Source of the DNA: Dendrolimus kikuchii | Taxonomy: Eukaryota; Arthropoda; Insecta; Lepidoptera; Lasiocampidae | NCBI GenBank assembly: GCA_019925095.2 | Contig: CM034405.1 | Location: forward strand, 13,665,401 to 13,729,400 | DNA length: 64,000 nucleotides | Direction: 5' to 3' | In this document: positions 1 through 10,789 of the stretch, piece after piece | Position numbering within the stretch: the stretch's first letter is position 1 | Layout: every line of letters starts with the position of its first letter | The notes under the pieces: model-generated | The model's database searches: none | Seen by the model: only the letters and a program-made list of their open reading frames with translations | Told to the model about the DNA's origin: nothing | Position numbers and translations under genes: made by a program

Positions 1-379
1 TTATCGACTCGTGTCAACATAACACAGCCTTAAGGCTTTACTGTTATATTACATATTTGCTCCACCAATGAATATAATATTTCGCCATAAAACCATGGCT
101 AATAGACTTGCTAAGCAATATATGCGCGCGTAATTATATATAATAGAGGTCGTCCTGTGGTTTCTTTTGAGATACGGCGATTTTAATTAATTATTTTTAG
201 AATCTTAAAACCTATGAGTAACCAAATGAGATAAATAGTTCACATTCGTCTGCTTCTTTTTGCTACTGAACTCTTCACAGTTAGGAAATCGCCTTTGGCC
301 GAGTTAATTTCAAGTTACTCCAACTAAACTAACGTTATAAATGTATATGATACTAAGTAACAATAAAACTAACTATAAA
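1..379. other. AT-rich DNA, nothing recognised
   Basis: I see no reading frame, repeat terminus or RNA-like fold here. Confidence 0.5.
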
Positions 380-759
380 AACGGGGGAAGTTATAGATAA
401 ACCTGTCATAAGAGGGGACCAAAGAACCCACAGCCAACACTTCGACGAGTGTGCCACGGAATTACATGAATTAATTCGTCCCTCACCATTTTACCACCGG
501 ACAAGCAGACGTGCGAGCTCACGCCACCGATATATGGTGGTGTTGCGGCATGATTTACCAAAGGAAGGTACACACCGGTCCAGTCGAGTATGAAATCAGT
601 ACGCTCGCGGCGCCGGTGTGTACACGCAATATCAAAATTTACTATGACGAACGCTCAATTGTCTACGGCCAACCGCCAATATTCGAAAATTCACTACGGA
701 ACGACGACGAACCTTTGTACGCGCAACAAAATTATTGTAAAATCACATAATATCCCGTG
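380..759 (+). repeat. GC-richer stretch, probably upstream part of a decayed retroelement
   Basis: Base composition rises sharply compared with both flanks. Near 402-441 it carries CTGTCATAAGAGG followed by ACCCACAGCC, the same words that form the head of SINE family A, but the downstream sequence differs. Two overlapping forward frames of about 80-120 codons cross it without a family I recognise. It runs directly into the retroelement C-terminal remnant at 760, so I read it as degraded sequence of the same element. This is inference from adjacency and composition. Confidence 0.4.
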
Positions 760-1015
760 GGGTCCTGAGGCCATGAGCCTCTACCAAAATTTATCGAAAC
801 GACTCATTGACTCTTCGAGTGATCAGAGGGCTGGTGCTTACCTCGGCCAACGGATCAGTATGGCGATCCAGCGAGGAAACGTAGTCAGCCTTCTGGGCAC
901 CTTACCCATAGAAGACGGTGATCTGGGCTCAGTATTCTACTTATAGTCTTGAGGGACTTTGAGTAGAATACAATACAAATAAGTTAAGTTTTCTTGCATT
1001 GTATTCGATTATATA
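760..1015 (+). pseudogene. Retroelement C-terminal remnant plus 3' UTR (family uncertain)
   Basis: The frame ending at the TAG at 944-946 encodes a tail with the words QRAGAYLGQRISMAIQRGN and SLLGTLPIEDGDLGSVFYL. A QRIS-AIQRGN-LLGT type ending is something I associate with lepidopteran retroelement proteins, but I cannot place the clade. The same ending and the DNA after the stop recur at 21870-22005, so this is a dispersed element rather than a host exon. The 3' part (947-1015) is AT-rich and matches the second copy loosely. Upstream the frame is not continuous with a long ORF, so the copy is broken. It could instead be the end of a DNA-transposon protein. Confidence 0.5.
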
Positions 1016-1282
1016 CACATATATACATATAAATATACGCATATTTCAAGCAGAAGGTGCTTCATTGAAGACTTCCTACGCTTTAGATGGAAAGACCAAC
1101 AAAACGGACGAAATGCTATGCTTCTTTACCATAGTCTGTTTTTCCTGAAAAATACAATTTAGGTGTCTTCAAGTCTCACATGAACAGGTATCTTCTAGGT
1201 ATGCGAGCTCTACCTTAACCTGTATTTTCTCCTGACATCAGGCGCAATGTCAGTCAAACCCGAACCTATTCAATATAAAAAA

Positions 1283-1507
1283 GTGGTATTTACCCGTCTG
1301 GATGGCTACCACTCCTGGTCTAGAGTATGCCGCAATAACGACCTTAAGTTGTGTTTCGGCATTAGTGGCCAGATTCCAGTCCCCCTTTGGAGAGCGGCAG
1401 CACATTGATAGCCCCTTTGGTGTTACAAATGTCCATAGGCGATGGTAACCGCTTTCCATAAGGTAGGCCGTTTGTCTGACTGCTGAACTCATGCAATAAA
1501 AAAAAAG
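1283..1507 (+). mobile_element. SINE family A, short form
   Basis: Copy of the commonest repeat in the window. It starts at the internal TGGTATTTACCCGTCTGG word and runs through GGATGGCTACCAC, TTCCAGTCCCCCTTTGGAGAG and the tail GGCGATGGTAACCGCTTTCC to an A-rich end. The tail resembles the 3' end shared by lepidopteran CR1-type LINEs and their SINE partners (memory). About 85 bp of the full-length head is absent. The open frame on its minus strand is a by-product of the repeat. Confidence 0.8.
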
Positions 1508-1597
1508 ATAAAATATTGGACCCAAACCACTGTTGCTCGTTGAGAACGTTTCCAAAAACTGGCAGAGCGGTGTTGCCGCGTTGAATAGATATTATAT

Positions 1598-1880
1598 GTA
1601 TAGATAAATAAAATTGAAGTGTCTGTTTATAATGTCAAAACAGCTTTTAATTAAATGCATACGAAACTTATGTCAAAAAACATTTTTTTTTTTAAATTGT
1701 TGTCTGTCTGTTTGGATATTCCAGCTAATCTCTGAAACGGCTGGACCGAATTTGATGGGACTTTCACTGGCAGATGGCCGATGTTATAAGGAGTAACTTA
1801 GGCTACTTTTATCTTTTCACTTTTCTTTTAAGGTTTCGCGAAAAAAAATCCACGCAGACGAAGTCGCGGGCACAGCTAGT
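1598..1880 (+). mobile_element. Non-autonomous Helitron, CTAGT end
   Basis: The left part carries ATAAATAAAATTGAAGTGTC, the 5' word of a lepidopteran Helitron-like family. The middle has ACGGCTGGACCGAATTTGATG, and the right end has CACGCAGACGAAGTCGCGG then CAGCTAGT, ending at the CTAGT at 1876-1880. No protein-coding capacity is present. A minus-strand relative with the same 5' word lies at 61740-61949. Confidence 0.65.
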
Positions 1881-2454
1881 TCCCTATATAAGGTAAACTT
1901 AAAAGTATGGATGTGAGCAGTTAACACAAGATCGCCAGGGCAGTAGTAAATAATGGTATGGCAATGACTACTGAAATCTTAAGGATAGAACGGTATACAG
2001 TACAAATAGCAATGCTTATTCTTTGATTAAAATAATCGTAAATACGTAATCGTTGCCGGCCGTAGTGGTACTTGAAAGATGGGTCACCTCCAGTGTCCAC
2101 GCAAGTAGCGTTCCACATTAAAGGACCGCCTACTTTCTAAAACACCAAAGTCATCCCATCCCATTTCCTGCCATCGTTTTGACACAGACCATTTGGTTCT
2201 AGAACGGCAGGTACCCGGCGGTTACAAGTGCTCGGCGGATGATGTCATTAAGTGCCGCATGACAAGAAATTCTTTGGTCAAAATTGAACCGCAATTGATT
2301 ACTACGTTTTATTTTTGGCAAGATGCAAAAATATGTAGTTTGGACAGTATCTACTACAAAGCAAAGGTGTATTGTATGTTCCATGCATCAATTTTCCTTA
2401 AATAATTATGCCTAATTCCTATACTGTTAACTTATACCAATATAATATATCTTA
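1881..2454. other. Unique-looking AT-rich DNA
   Basis: Short open frames on both strands (for example about 65 codons at 1921-2118 minus) show no motif I know and no splice context. Nothing further is seen. Confidence 0.4.
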
Positions 2455-2955
2455 TCTAATATATAAAATTCTCGTGTCGCGGTGTTTGGTAACAAACTCC
2501 TCCGAAACGGCTAAACCGATTTGTATGAAATTTTTTTATTTAATTTTATTTATGATTCGGCATTAAAAGATACATACAACCGAAAAATTTCACCCTTCTA
2601 CCACTAATCACTATTTTTTAATAGCGATATTAGTATTTTAATATTTTTTACTGGGATGATTTAGACTCAAATTTGAACCAAGTAGATGGCGCTGCAATCG
2701 GGTACCAGAATTTAGGTGTTTTTTTGTTGTGTGTTAAAGTTTGTCCCGGAATGGTTTAAATTAACGATTGGACCCAGTAGGTGGTGCCGCGATACTCCTC
2801 CTAAACGGTGGGCCTGACTTTGATGAATTTTTTTCTTTGTTCAAGTGGATTTGAGAATAGTTTAGATTAACATTTGGTCCCGGTAGATGGCGCTGTAATC
2901 GGGATCTAGATTTTTATTTTTAAAGGCAAGACAACGTCTGCCGGGTACAACTAGT
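2455..2955 (+). mobile_element. Non-autonomous Helitron (family B), both termini present
   Basis: It begins TCTAATATATAAAATTCTCG directly after an A at 2454, as expected for insertion between A and T, and ends CTAGT at 2951-2955. Diagnostic internal words are GAAACGGCTAAACCGAT, two forms of GGTAGATGGCGCTG, and GGCAAGACAACGTCTGCC just before the end, which can pair as the short 3' stem-loop of Helitrons. It has no Rep or helicase coding. Related copies are at 10091, 3946, 33463 (minus) and 55582 (minus). Confidence 0.8.
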
Positions 2956-2998
2956 AATTTTATAAAGTTATAAAAGTGTAGTCTTTTGTTTCTTACAT

Positions 2999-3150
2999 TT
3001 TTTGTGTTCGTCTGTTTGTCCGGGATTCACGCAAAAACTACGGGGTGGATAGTAAATTGCCGGACTTAATATCTGCGTTATTTTAATCCCGAGAGTCCTA
3101 CGGGAATTTTCTTGAAAGGGGTTGTGGGCTTCTCCTGTGATTTAAATTCA
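2999..3150 (+). repeat. Helitron-like repeat fragment
   Basis: The order GTCCGGGATTCACGCAAAAACTAC, then ATCTGCGTTATTTTAATCC, then CGGGAATTTTC recurs at 38835-38990 with the same spacing. I take both as decayed pieces of one dispersed repeat. The termini are not identifiable. Confidence 0.45.
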
Positions 3151-3480
3151 CGCGTGTTTAGTGTTCAGCGCGACGCATAGTAATATTGGAGGCGTCAATG
3201 TGCGAGCGTGGCTCACCGCCGTATGTGATTGCGCAGCGGCGGTCAAATATCGATGATCCACGTCATATGCACCCCAGTCGTACGCTTGCCTCGACAGCGC
3301 TATTGTGTTAAATTATTATTGTTTGTATTCGTCGTGAGTTATATAATTTTAGTTACAGAAAATAAACCAGTGTTGTGTAGTCAGATTATTTATTGTGTAC
3401 CAAACCCCCCCCAAAGGGTTAAAAGTGGTTGAAAAAAATGGATCTGTTGCGAATTATTCACTGATCAATAAAATCTTTAA
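3151..3480 (+). other. GC-richer patch with AATAAA, unassigned
   Basis: A moderately GC-rich block (3150-3300) is followed by AATAAA at about 3360 and a run of C at about 3406. It could be an LTR-like or UTR-like remnant, but I find no paired termini or target duplication. Confidence 0.25.
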
Positions 3481-3665
3481 TAACAACAATTGTAGTTGTG
3501 TCTGCTTTTAGTAACATTATTTATCCAGAATATTTGCGAAAATTTTCGATATTAACGAATTTTCAAACTAAACAATCTATTACCCTGCTGAAAATAACCT
3601 TTGATTTTATATTTAGCAAAATAACGGTAGTCTTTGTTACTGGCCCAACGCGGGCAAATGCTAGT
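3481..3665 (+). repeat. Helitron-like 3' end
   Basis: The terminal block GCCCAACGCGGGC can form a short stem, followed by AAATG and CTAGT at 3661-3665, matching Helitron 3' architecture. The 5' limit is not visible, so the left boundary is approximate. Confidence 0.45.
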
Positions 3666-3749
3666 ATGTTTGTAAGTCTTTCATTAGTATGTATTTAATT
3701 TATAAAGTAGTTTAAGTATGTTTATTTAGCTTATAAAATAGTGTAAATA

Positions 3750-3862
3750 TCTCTGCACCACCTGTTTACATCGCCAGATTAGTTTAAAATATTCTTATGT
3801 TAGGTTGCCTGGAAGAGATTTTTTTATGTGATGAGCAGTAAAGTGTCTATCAATTTTGGATT
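3750..3862 (+). repeat. LINE-type 3' end, family G
   Basis: It contains the hallmark TTAGGTTGCCTGGAAGAGAT and then GAGCAGTAAAGTG, where other copies have GCAATAAA. The same 3' segment occurs at 8545 (minus), 24587 (minus), 37964, 42050 and 60576 (minus). I know this as a common lepidopteran LINE or SINE 3' end but cannot fix the clade. Confidence 0.6.
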
Positions 3863-3945
3863 TATTAGAACAGAAAATAAAATAGAAAAAAACATTACTT
3901 GAATAAGTCATAGGTAAAAATAATAGCGCATTCTTAATACAACAG

Positions 3946-4267
3946 TATATATATAAGAAACTCGTGTTAGTTACACTATTTATAACTCGAGAACGGCTAC
4001 ACCGATTTGGCTGAAAATTGGTGGGGTAGCTTAGAACCAGGAGACGGACATAGGATGCTTTTTATCCCGTTGCAACCGGTAGGTGGCGCTGAAATCGGGT
4101 TTTAGAATCTTCTTAATCACCTGGACCGATTTTGGTGACTTTGGTTTGTTTGAGTGGGTGGTCCCCAGATGGTTTAAATACACAATTGGAACCGGTAGGT
4201 GGCGCTGGGATCTGATCCTAGATTTTTATTTTTTCAGAGTAGGACAACGTCTGCCGGGGCCGCTAGT
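3946..4267 (+). mobile_element. Non-autonomous Helitron, 3' part of family B
   Basis: It carries CTCGAGAACGGCTACACCGA, two GGTAGGTGGCGCTG words, and the terminal stem-forming ACAACGTCTGCCGGGG followed by CTAGT at 4263-4267, with T next as expected for an AT target. The 5' part differs from 2455 and 10091, so this is a subfamily or chimera. Confidence 0.7.
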
Positions 4268-4349
4268 TGCAAATGAAACAAAAATATGTTTAGCCGAGTG
4301 AGCTGATATTATCCGCTTGACGAATAGAGGTCGTTGAATATTATTAAGG

Positions 4350-4506
4350 TTTTTTTAATTGCATGAGTTCAGCAGACAGGTAGACGACCCACCTAATGGA
4401 AAGCGGTTACCATCGCCTATAGACATTTGTAACACCAAGGCGCTATCAACGTATTGCCGCTCTCTAAAGGGAGACTGGAACCTGGCCACTAATGGCGGAA
4501 CACAAT
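4350..4506 (-). mobile_element. SINE family A, 5'-truncated
   Basis: Read on the minus strand, it has the A-rich tail (poly-T at 4351 on plus), the complement of CATCGCCTATAGACATTTG, and body up to the complement of GCGGAACACAATA. The head and half of the body are missing. Confidence 0.75.
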
Positions 4507-4569
4507 ATAATTATAAAATATGTTTAACATTTGATATTTTGACCTCGAATTCATATCCGCGATGAGTCG

Positions 4570-5380
4570 TAATAATAAAGCAATATTGATATTCTTAATT
4601 GAGGTTATGTTTTAAATAATTAAAACACGCGGCCTTTAAAGATACACGATTATTTATATCAATTAAAGTTGATATAAGTTACGCGATTGACTTCTTTCTG
4701 CTTTTCTCTTTGTATGAAGTAACAAATCGAAAATGATTCATGTAAATACAAAATGTAATCATTCAATATGATTGAATGTCTGTCGTCTTTTAATACCCTA
4801 AACTGAGCCACTTTGCTTGAAATTTTTAGCTTTAAGGCGTAAAATGTGAAATCGTTATAATTTTCATTTCTGCGCCTTCCAACCAAACTACCTCAATTTG
4901 CTTGAACATCATTCAATTTTATGGCGTGAAATGTAAAATTTTCAAAATTTTCAATTCCGTCGTTCTTTTACCTTCTCCTAATCCTTTCACACAATATGTT
5001 ATTTCTTCCATACTCTTCTATTTTATACTTTCTCTGTAAACAACAAATCATCATGTCCTTCATTTTTTTGGTCTACTTTTACTCTTGTAGGTACATCAGT
5101 CTTGCAGTTTATTTTTTTTGTCACATGACTTTTATTCTTCCTCGTTACATGCGCCACTCAACAAAACCTCTTTCAATCATTTTCCAATATAAACATAAAT
5201 TTTGGTAACAAGACATCAGGACCGTTTCCGTGGGCCAGCAACGTCAGAATATAAAGCTGAGATCTCGAAAAATGTGTAGACATTCACGTAACACGTAGGA
5301 TAACTATTTAGAGTAGTTTGTGTATTAAGCCATTTGCTGAAAATTTGTGGAAAATGATTGTAAGATGTTGTGTTGACTTA
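4570..5380. other. AT-rich DNA, nothing recognised
   Basis: It includes T/C-rich runs near 4990-5110. No terminus, fold or credible coding frame is seen. Confidence 0.4.
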
Positions 5381-5384
5381 TAAT

Positions 5385-5677
5385 AATAGCCCATAAACAT
5401 TCCATTGCTGAGCTCGGGCCTCTCACTATAGGAGAACTGACAGTATACCCGCAACTTTTGTCCAAGGCGACTTGGCAGGTTTGACACGTCGGTTATTTCA
5501 ATGTGCAGGTTTCATCACGATGATTTCCTTCATCTTTGTTAGCATGTGGTAATTGTAACAATATGCACATTAGGTCAGAAAACTGCCTAATTGGTGCATG
5601 CGTTAAGGCCAGGATTGGAACCCGCACCATTTGAGCTTGGGACGCGTGCGCTGGCAATTAGGCTACCGCGACTTGTT
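5385..5677 (-). mobile_element. tRNA-derived SINE, family F
   Basis: On the minus strand the right end is a tRNA-like head with a B-box-like word in GCGGGTTCCAATCCTGG. It is followed by a body whose complement contains TTGTCCAAGGCGACTTGGCA and CATGTGGTAATTGTAACAAT. The body is shared, in the same order, with 30422-30653 and 58634-58922, which defines the family. Confidence 0.75.
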
Positions 5678-5689
5678 TTGTCTTGCATA

Positions 5690-6870
5690 TGGTTAATTGG
5701 TTATAAATTCAAAGAATAAAGAACTAGTGACGTACTATAAGAGGACACTACTATACTTGTACACTTTCTAATAAAGAAAAAACACTGCCTTTATTCTTAC
5801 GACTAAATACAAATTGTATACATTTTTTTTTTCATCACTCGAATCATTGTTCGATTAACGAACACATTTTCAAAGGCAATTTTCTCTGAAAAAGTGGTCT
5901 ACAACTTAGCAAAGGCGCGTTAAAGCCCTAGTTATTAATATTAATAAATATTTCCAGAGACGCTGGTAAATTAATAAAGCCGTGGTAACAAGTCTTCTCT
6001 TTTTAAATTGATATTTCTTTTTGTCATAAAAATAAGTAATTGTGTATTGCCACAAAAGAGGAAACGGAAAGCAATTATTGTGTCTCATTTCGAAAACTGA
6101 AAATTGTAATTTTAATTTGGGTTTTTCTTTTATAAAGTTAATAAAAGAGTCGACAGTGGTTCGTTAAATCAAAGCTCGTACGCCAAGAAGCCTTGCTTGA
6201 GAGCTCCACTACATTTTATTTGGTATTTTTGATGTTGCACGTTTAAGATTGTAATTTGAAGCAAAGTACGTTTGAAAAGTAGCGTTTTATTTTTCCTCCT
6301 ATACTTTTATTTATTGATGCACAAAACAAATTACAACCAAAGAAATTAAATTAGTGGCATAACAATCGGGATTGTAATTCAAAACAGGTGCATACAGAAA
6401 AATCATAAAACTGATCAGGTATAAATAATGACGTGTATATATACATACAAATACAACACACATCCAAACAAACACACATACACACACACATACGCTACTA
6501 TCTAATTAAATCTATTCTATCATTATCTGGAAAAGATTATTTAAAAATATTTTTTTAATAGTTTACAATATTTAGAGAAGCTGTTTTCAAATATATCGAG
6601 ATCAGTCTTGTGTTGTTTGTTATACTTAGTTTCATGAGATACTTTTGTTCTTAATATCAGTTAAATTTTCTTGAATTTGAACGTGGAAGTATAAATATAT
6701 CAGATATCCGGGATGACAATTGCCGAATAAAAAATATGACTCTAAAATTATTATTAAACCTATATTTCTAGAGGGTGTCTTACCTATCTTACGTTTCCAT
6801 ATCATATTACAAGCTTTTATTTAACTTGCAATGGATGTACCTATGTATGCATCTATGTATGTAAGTTCGG
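5690..6870. other. AT-rich DNA with a CA-rich patch
   Basis: A degenerate ACACA tract lies at about 6445-6495. The rest holds no recognised element or gene. Confidence 0.4.
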
Positions 6871-6879
6871 GTGGAATCT

Positions 6880-7400
6880 TACAAGTTAAATTTGACCAAG
6901 TTCCCGGTTTCCGATTGAGCTGAAATTTTGCACGCATATGTATATCGCGTGACAATACAATAATATGGCACCATGGAGCTGATCTGATGATGGAGTCGGA
7001 AGGTGGTCATAGGAACTTCTGTACTTAATAAGATAGACCCGACGTGTTTAGCACTCTGCTTCTACATGATATCCAGGATCTCAAAAGCTTGTATTTAAAA
7101 TCCTTTTAAAGAACAAGTTATTATTATTTAAAATACTAAAGAATAACCTGATTTTATTTAGAGAGCAAGCATTCACACACGATGTACTGCATTAAATTTA
7201 TATCCAGGCGCTATTCTTCTCGGAAAATTTCGACCAAATGGACTATCCCATTTTCCCGGATAACAAGCACATATGCCCATTCTTGGTATTGACGACCACA
7301 TACCAAATTTCAGCAAGAATATTCCACTGGTTTTTCCGTGAAAGAGTAACAGACAGACAGAGACACTATTGCATTTGTAACATTAGAACCTATGGAGTTT
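6880..7400 (+). repeat. Decayed dispersed repeat, two blocks
   Basis: Block one (6880-7010) has TTCCGATTGAGCTGAAATTT. Block two (7210-7400) has AATGGACTATCCCATTTTCC, ATTTCAGCAAGAAT and GTGAAAGAGTAACAGACAGA. These are words I associate with a very common lepidopteran repeat of Helitron-like type. Intervening sequence has diverged and termini are lost. Confidence 0.4.
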
Positions 7401-7439
7401 TTTCGCATTTATACTCACGAAAAGAGTGAATTATTAATA

Positions 7440-7984
7440 AAGTTTTTAAGATGAATTTTTATTTAATTTGGTATAAAAGAATGTTTTGTTAATAAGGATT
7501 AAAAAAGCGTAGTAAATTGTTTTGTTTACGATCGCTGTCCGTTCGCTGTAATACGAAAAATATTGCATATCTAAAGGACCGTGCATAATAAATTAGCATT
7601 TGAATAATATATTTGCTATCATAAAGTTGACATAATGTATTGTTAGCGTTGGAAAACACGTGATTGCTTTTAGTATCACCATCAATTTCGCGTATGATTA
7701 ATGGCTGCTGTCATTTTGAAAACTTTTCAAATTGAACTTCGACATTTGATAGTTAAGTGATGAGCCTTAAGGTCAGCAGTAATTTTTAAGGTTCTAAGAA
7801 ACCATCGAATCCCTCCGTCCGTCCGTATATTAATGAATGAAAACACTGTTCACGAGTAAAGATTTTTGAAGATATATCTATTGATATCCCATGTAGGCAA
7901 AAAAAATCATTCTTCATTTACATAGGTACATAGATACATAGGTTTAGATATAGATAACATTTTATATTATTTTTATATTATAGT
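7440..7984. other. AT-rich DNA, nothing recognised
   Basis: No gene or repeat end is seen. Confidence 0.4.
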
Positions 7985-7985
7985 T

Positions 7986-8152
7986 AAGTTGGCGAAGTCC
8001 GCCAGTGGGGGAACTCCATACACCTCTCGTTATTTCCGTGTTTGAAAAGAAACGACTGGAACTAATCGGTCAGTAAAGCTAAGACACCGTTTAAAACAGG
8101 TAAATAACGACAGGTATACCAACTTACCCCACTGACGGACTTCCCCACCTTG
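7986..8152. mobile_element. MITE with about 50-bp inverted ends
   Basis: The left arm AAGTTGGCGAAGTCCGCCAG continues to CTCGTTATTT near 8035. The right arm AAATAACGACAGGTATACC runs to TTCCCCACCTT at 8151. The arms are inverted complements with a handful of mismatches and one small indel. The inner loop is about 65 bp. There is no coding. The target duplication is unclear, because the arms may extend a few bases outward. Confidence 0.7.
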
Positions 8153-8222
8153 ACTGTATATACATTTTTATATTATAGGTATAGATAATATTGCTCATCA
8201 AAATAACAGATCAACAAAACAT

Positions 8223-8532
8223 CCGTGCAGGAACGGAGAAAGAATACAATTTCCTGCGGCCGGGCGGCCTGTCGTAAGAGGCGACTTAACAACCCACAGC
8301 CAGGTGGTAGGGCATTTGCCCGATTGGATGGCTACCACCCCTGGGCTAAAGTATGTCGCCATAACAACCTTGAGTTGTGTTCCGGCGTTAGTGACCAGGT
8401 TCCAGTCTCCCTTAAGAGAGCAGCAGCGCATTTGTAGCAGCTTTGGTGTTGCAAATGTCCATAGGCGATGGTAACCGCGTTCCATCAAGTGGGGCGTCTG
8501 CCTATGTGCTGATCTCCTGCAATAAAAAAAAA
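8223..8532 (+). mobile_element. SINE family A, full length
   Basis: A good full-length copy: head CCGTGCAGGAACGGAGAAAG, then CTGTCGTAAGAGGCGACTTA, CAGGTGGTAGGGCATTTGCC, GGATGGCTACCACCCCTGG, CCAGTCTCCCTTAAGAGAGC, and tail GGCGATGGTAACCGCGTTCC to ATAAAAAAAAA. I see no convincing pol III A or B box, so the origin of the head is unknown. Several other copies start at this same head position, which supports a defined element rather than random LINE truncations. The apparent frames on both strands are shadows. Confidence 0.85.
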
Positions 8533-8544
8533 CCAGTAACGATA

Positions 8545-8640
8545 TTTTTAGGCAAAACAATAGGTAGCCTTACCGCTTACAGCTATCTCTTCTAGGCAAC
8601 CTAACTTATTGCTATTTTTAGCTCTTCTAGCTATGTAGGT
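8545..8640 (-). repeat. LINE-type 3' end, family G fragment
   Basis: It contains TCTCTTCTAGGCAACCTAAC, the complement of the family G hallmark. The 3' A-rich end is not preserved. Confidence 0.5.
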
Positions 8641-8689
8641 GATGTATACATTCAATTCTTTTTAATACATACCTACATATATGGTAAAC

Positions 8690-9400
8690 AATTCTTAATT
8701 TTAAACGATTTCACTTCACCATTTTACCATAATTTAGAAAACATAAATAGACAGAGGGTCAAACGGTCGGACTGAATTGACATTAATTTAAGTGCCTTTT
8801 TTATCAAAACTATTAACGAACTTTAATAGTTGTACTTCAAAAATGAAATTGAAAACTAATAAACTTATGCAGGACAAGGAATATGGAAGGCTCTAATAGA
8901 TTATATTGATTAAATCCTAATATTGTTATTCATAGGGAAGTCTGTAAAATTAACTATTAAGTAAACTTCACAGATTAATATTTACTTTACTGTTAACTAA
9001 GCGATAAATAGAATTAATTAACGGAGTAAAATGAGGAAATCAATTTTCTAAATTTAAGTGTAATGGATTATTTAGTCAACCCTGAGTGTAGCGGTTTACG
9101 ATGGATATAAATTAATTACTTAAATGGAACAATGAGACATTCATGACTTGTTTGTTAATAACACTGTTAATTTTAATTAAACGTTAATTCCGTTGTATTA
9201 AGACAATCCGATAGTTCCCAGATATTTATACATGTCACAATGTATATCTGGGAATTACTCTACTTGTAGTGTATGAAGAAATATTTCTCCGTACAAAGAA
9301 AGAGACTTTTTTATGTTCATGTATTTGAATGTTTGTGTGTTCCTTTAATTCAAAATCTTTATTCAAAAGTGTTTATTCAAATTTAGTTCTGAGGGTGCAC
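8690..9400. other. AT-rich DNA with one small hairpin
   Basis: TTCCCAGATAT at 9216 pairs with ATATCTGGGAA at 9244 around a short loop. No gene or repeat family is recognised. Confidence 0.4.
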
Positions 9401-9407
9401 ATTGCTT

Positions 9408-9803
9408 GATATATATAAAAATCAATTTCTGTTCGTTAGTCTCGCTAAAACTCGAGAACGACTGGCGTGATTTGGCTAATTTTGGTTTCGAATTATTTGT
9501 AGAAGTCCAGGAAAAGTTTAAAAGGTGAGTAAATATGAAAAAAATGCTTGGAATATGGTAAAAACAACAATTTCGCTTTCCCGTAGAAACTATTCCTACC
9601 TGTCAAACATTTGATGTTAGTCGCGTCGTTTAGAAATCAATTAAATTTGAAAGTCGTTCAGAAATCAAATTAAATTTAAAAGTTAAGTTTTTTTTATTTT
9701 TTTGGTTTTGAATGTCAAACGTTTGATGTTCGTCCCGTCGTTCAGAACTCAACGTTTTTTTTATAGATTCTGAGGCGGTACGAAGTTTGCCGGGTCAGCT
9801 AGT
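9408..9803 (+). mobile_element. Non-autonomous Helitron (CTCGAGAACG type)
   Basis: It matches from memory a very widespread insect Helitron: TTCGTTAGTCTCGCTAAAAC, CTCGAGAACGACTGGCGTGA, TGGCTAATTTTGGTTTCG, GAATTATTTGTAGAAGTCC, and the 3' block TTCTGAGGCGGTACGAAG then GGGTCAGCTAGT, ending at 9799-9803. The 5' TC is blurred (TTGATATATATAAAA). An internal segment with CGTTCAGAA is imperfectly repeated (about 9630, 9655 and 9740). It has no coding capacity. Confidence 0.75.
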
Positions 9804-9967
9804 CATAAATAGAAAGTTAAATTTATTTATTATTCTATTTTTATTTTTATTATTCTATTCTTATACCGTTTAACAACTTATTCTCGGAAAAGAGTAAGTA
9901 ACTCAAAACGACAAGCTTAGTATTTTAATTAATTTTACTCTATTATTACTTTCATGAAATAAGCCGT

Positions 9968-10090
9968 ACCTATACTAATATTATAAAGAAGAAAGATTTG
10001 TATGTTTGTGCTGAATAAACTAAAAAAAAACTTACTGGACGGATTTCAAAAATCATTTCACCATTAGAATAATACCTTGTCCTTGATTAA
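9968..10090 (+). repeat. Helitron-like 5' fragment
   Basis: TATACTAATATTATAAAG, then GTGCTGAATAAACT and CTGGACGGATTTCAAAAATC, matches the 5' part of the element at 51388-51586. It stops exactly where the family B Helitron begins, so it was probably cut by that insertion or arose with it. Confidence 0.55.
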
Positions 10091-10660
10091 TCTAATATAT
10101 AAAATTCTCGTGTCACAGTTTTCGTTGCCATACTCCTCCGAAACGGCTTGACCGATTTTGATGAAATTTTTTGTGCTTATCCGGTATCTATGAGAATCGG
10201 CCAACATCTATTTTTCATCCCCCTAAATGTTAGGGGTAGTCCACCCCTAATTTTTTTTTTATTTTTTAGACAAATTTTTTAATTTCTATTTTTTTATGAT
10301 ATAACATACAAAAATACATACAACCCTAAATTTTCACTCCTCTACGATCAACCCCTATTTTTTATTTGTTAATTATAAACTTTAATTTTTGGTAAGATTT
10401 TTAATCTTATTTAGTCATGACTTAGAATAAAAAAAATATATTACTCTTTTAGATTCACAATTAGAACCGGTAGGTGGCGCTGAGATCGGGTTCTAGAATC
10501 CTCTTAATCACCGGGAGCGATTTTGGTGATTTTGTTTCTGTGTGTTTGAGTGGGTACCCGGATGGTTTAGATTCGCAATTAGAACCGGTAGGTGGCTCTG
10601 GGATCGGGTTCTAGAATTTTATTTTTTAAAGGCAGGACAACGTCTGCCGGGGCCGCTAGT
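10091..10660 (+). mobile_element. Non-autonomous Helitron family B, both termini
   Basis: It starts TCTAATATATAAAATTCTCG after an A and ends GGCCGCTAGT at 10660. It contains AAACGGCTTGACCGATTTTG, GAATCGGCCAACATC, two GGTAGGTGGC words and the terminal GGCAGGACAACGTCTGCC stem. It is the best-preserved family B copy in the window. Confidence 0.8.
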
Positions 10661-10712
10661 ATACGCTATATAAAAATTAGAGGTTTGATAATTAATCAAT
10701 CAAACAAAATAC

Positions 10713-10781
10713 TTGGCGCTGGAATCGGGTTCTAGATTTTTATTTTTTTAGGGCAGGACAACGTCTGCCGAGACCGCTGGT
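10713..10781 (+). repeat. Extra Helitron 3' terminus
   Basis: A second 3' end of the same family lies 52 bp beyond the full copy: TTGGCGCTGGAATCGGG, TTCTAGATTTTTATTTTT, GGCAGGACAACGTCTGCC, ending CTGGT, a valid CTRRT variant. See finding. Confidence 0.65.
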
Positions 10782-10789
10782 AAATATAT

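Noticed and set aside
8198..8560. A 120-codon minus frame and similar frames at 31244, 32979, 51115 and 55980 with related peptides
   Set aside because: They recur only because SINE family A is repeated. Both strands are open across the same DNA, and frames run into unrelated flanks.
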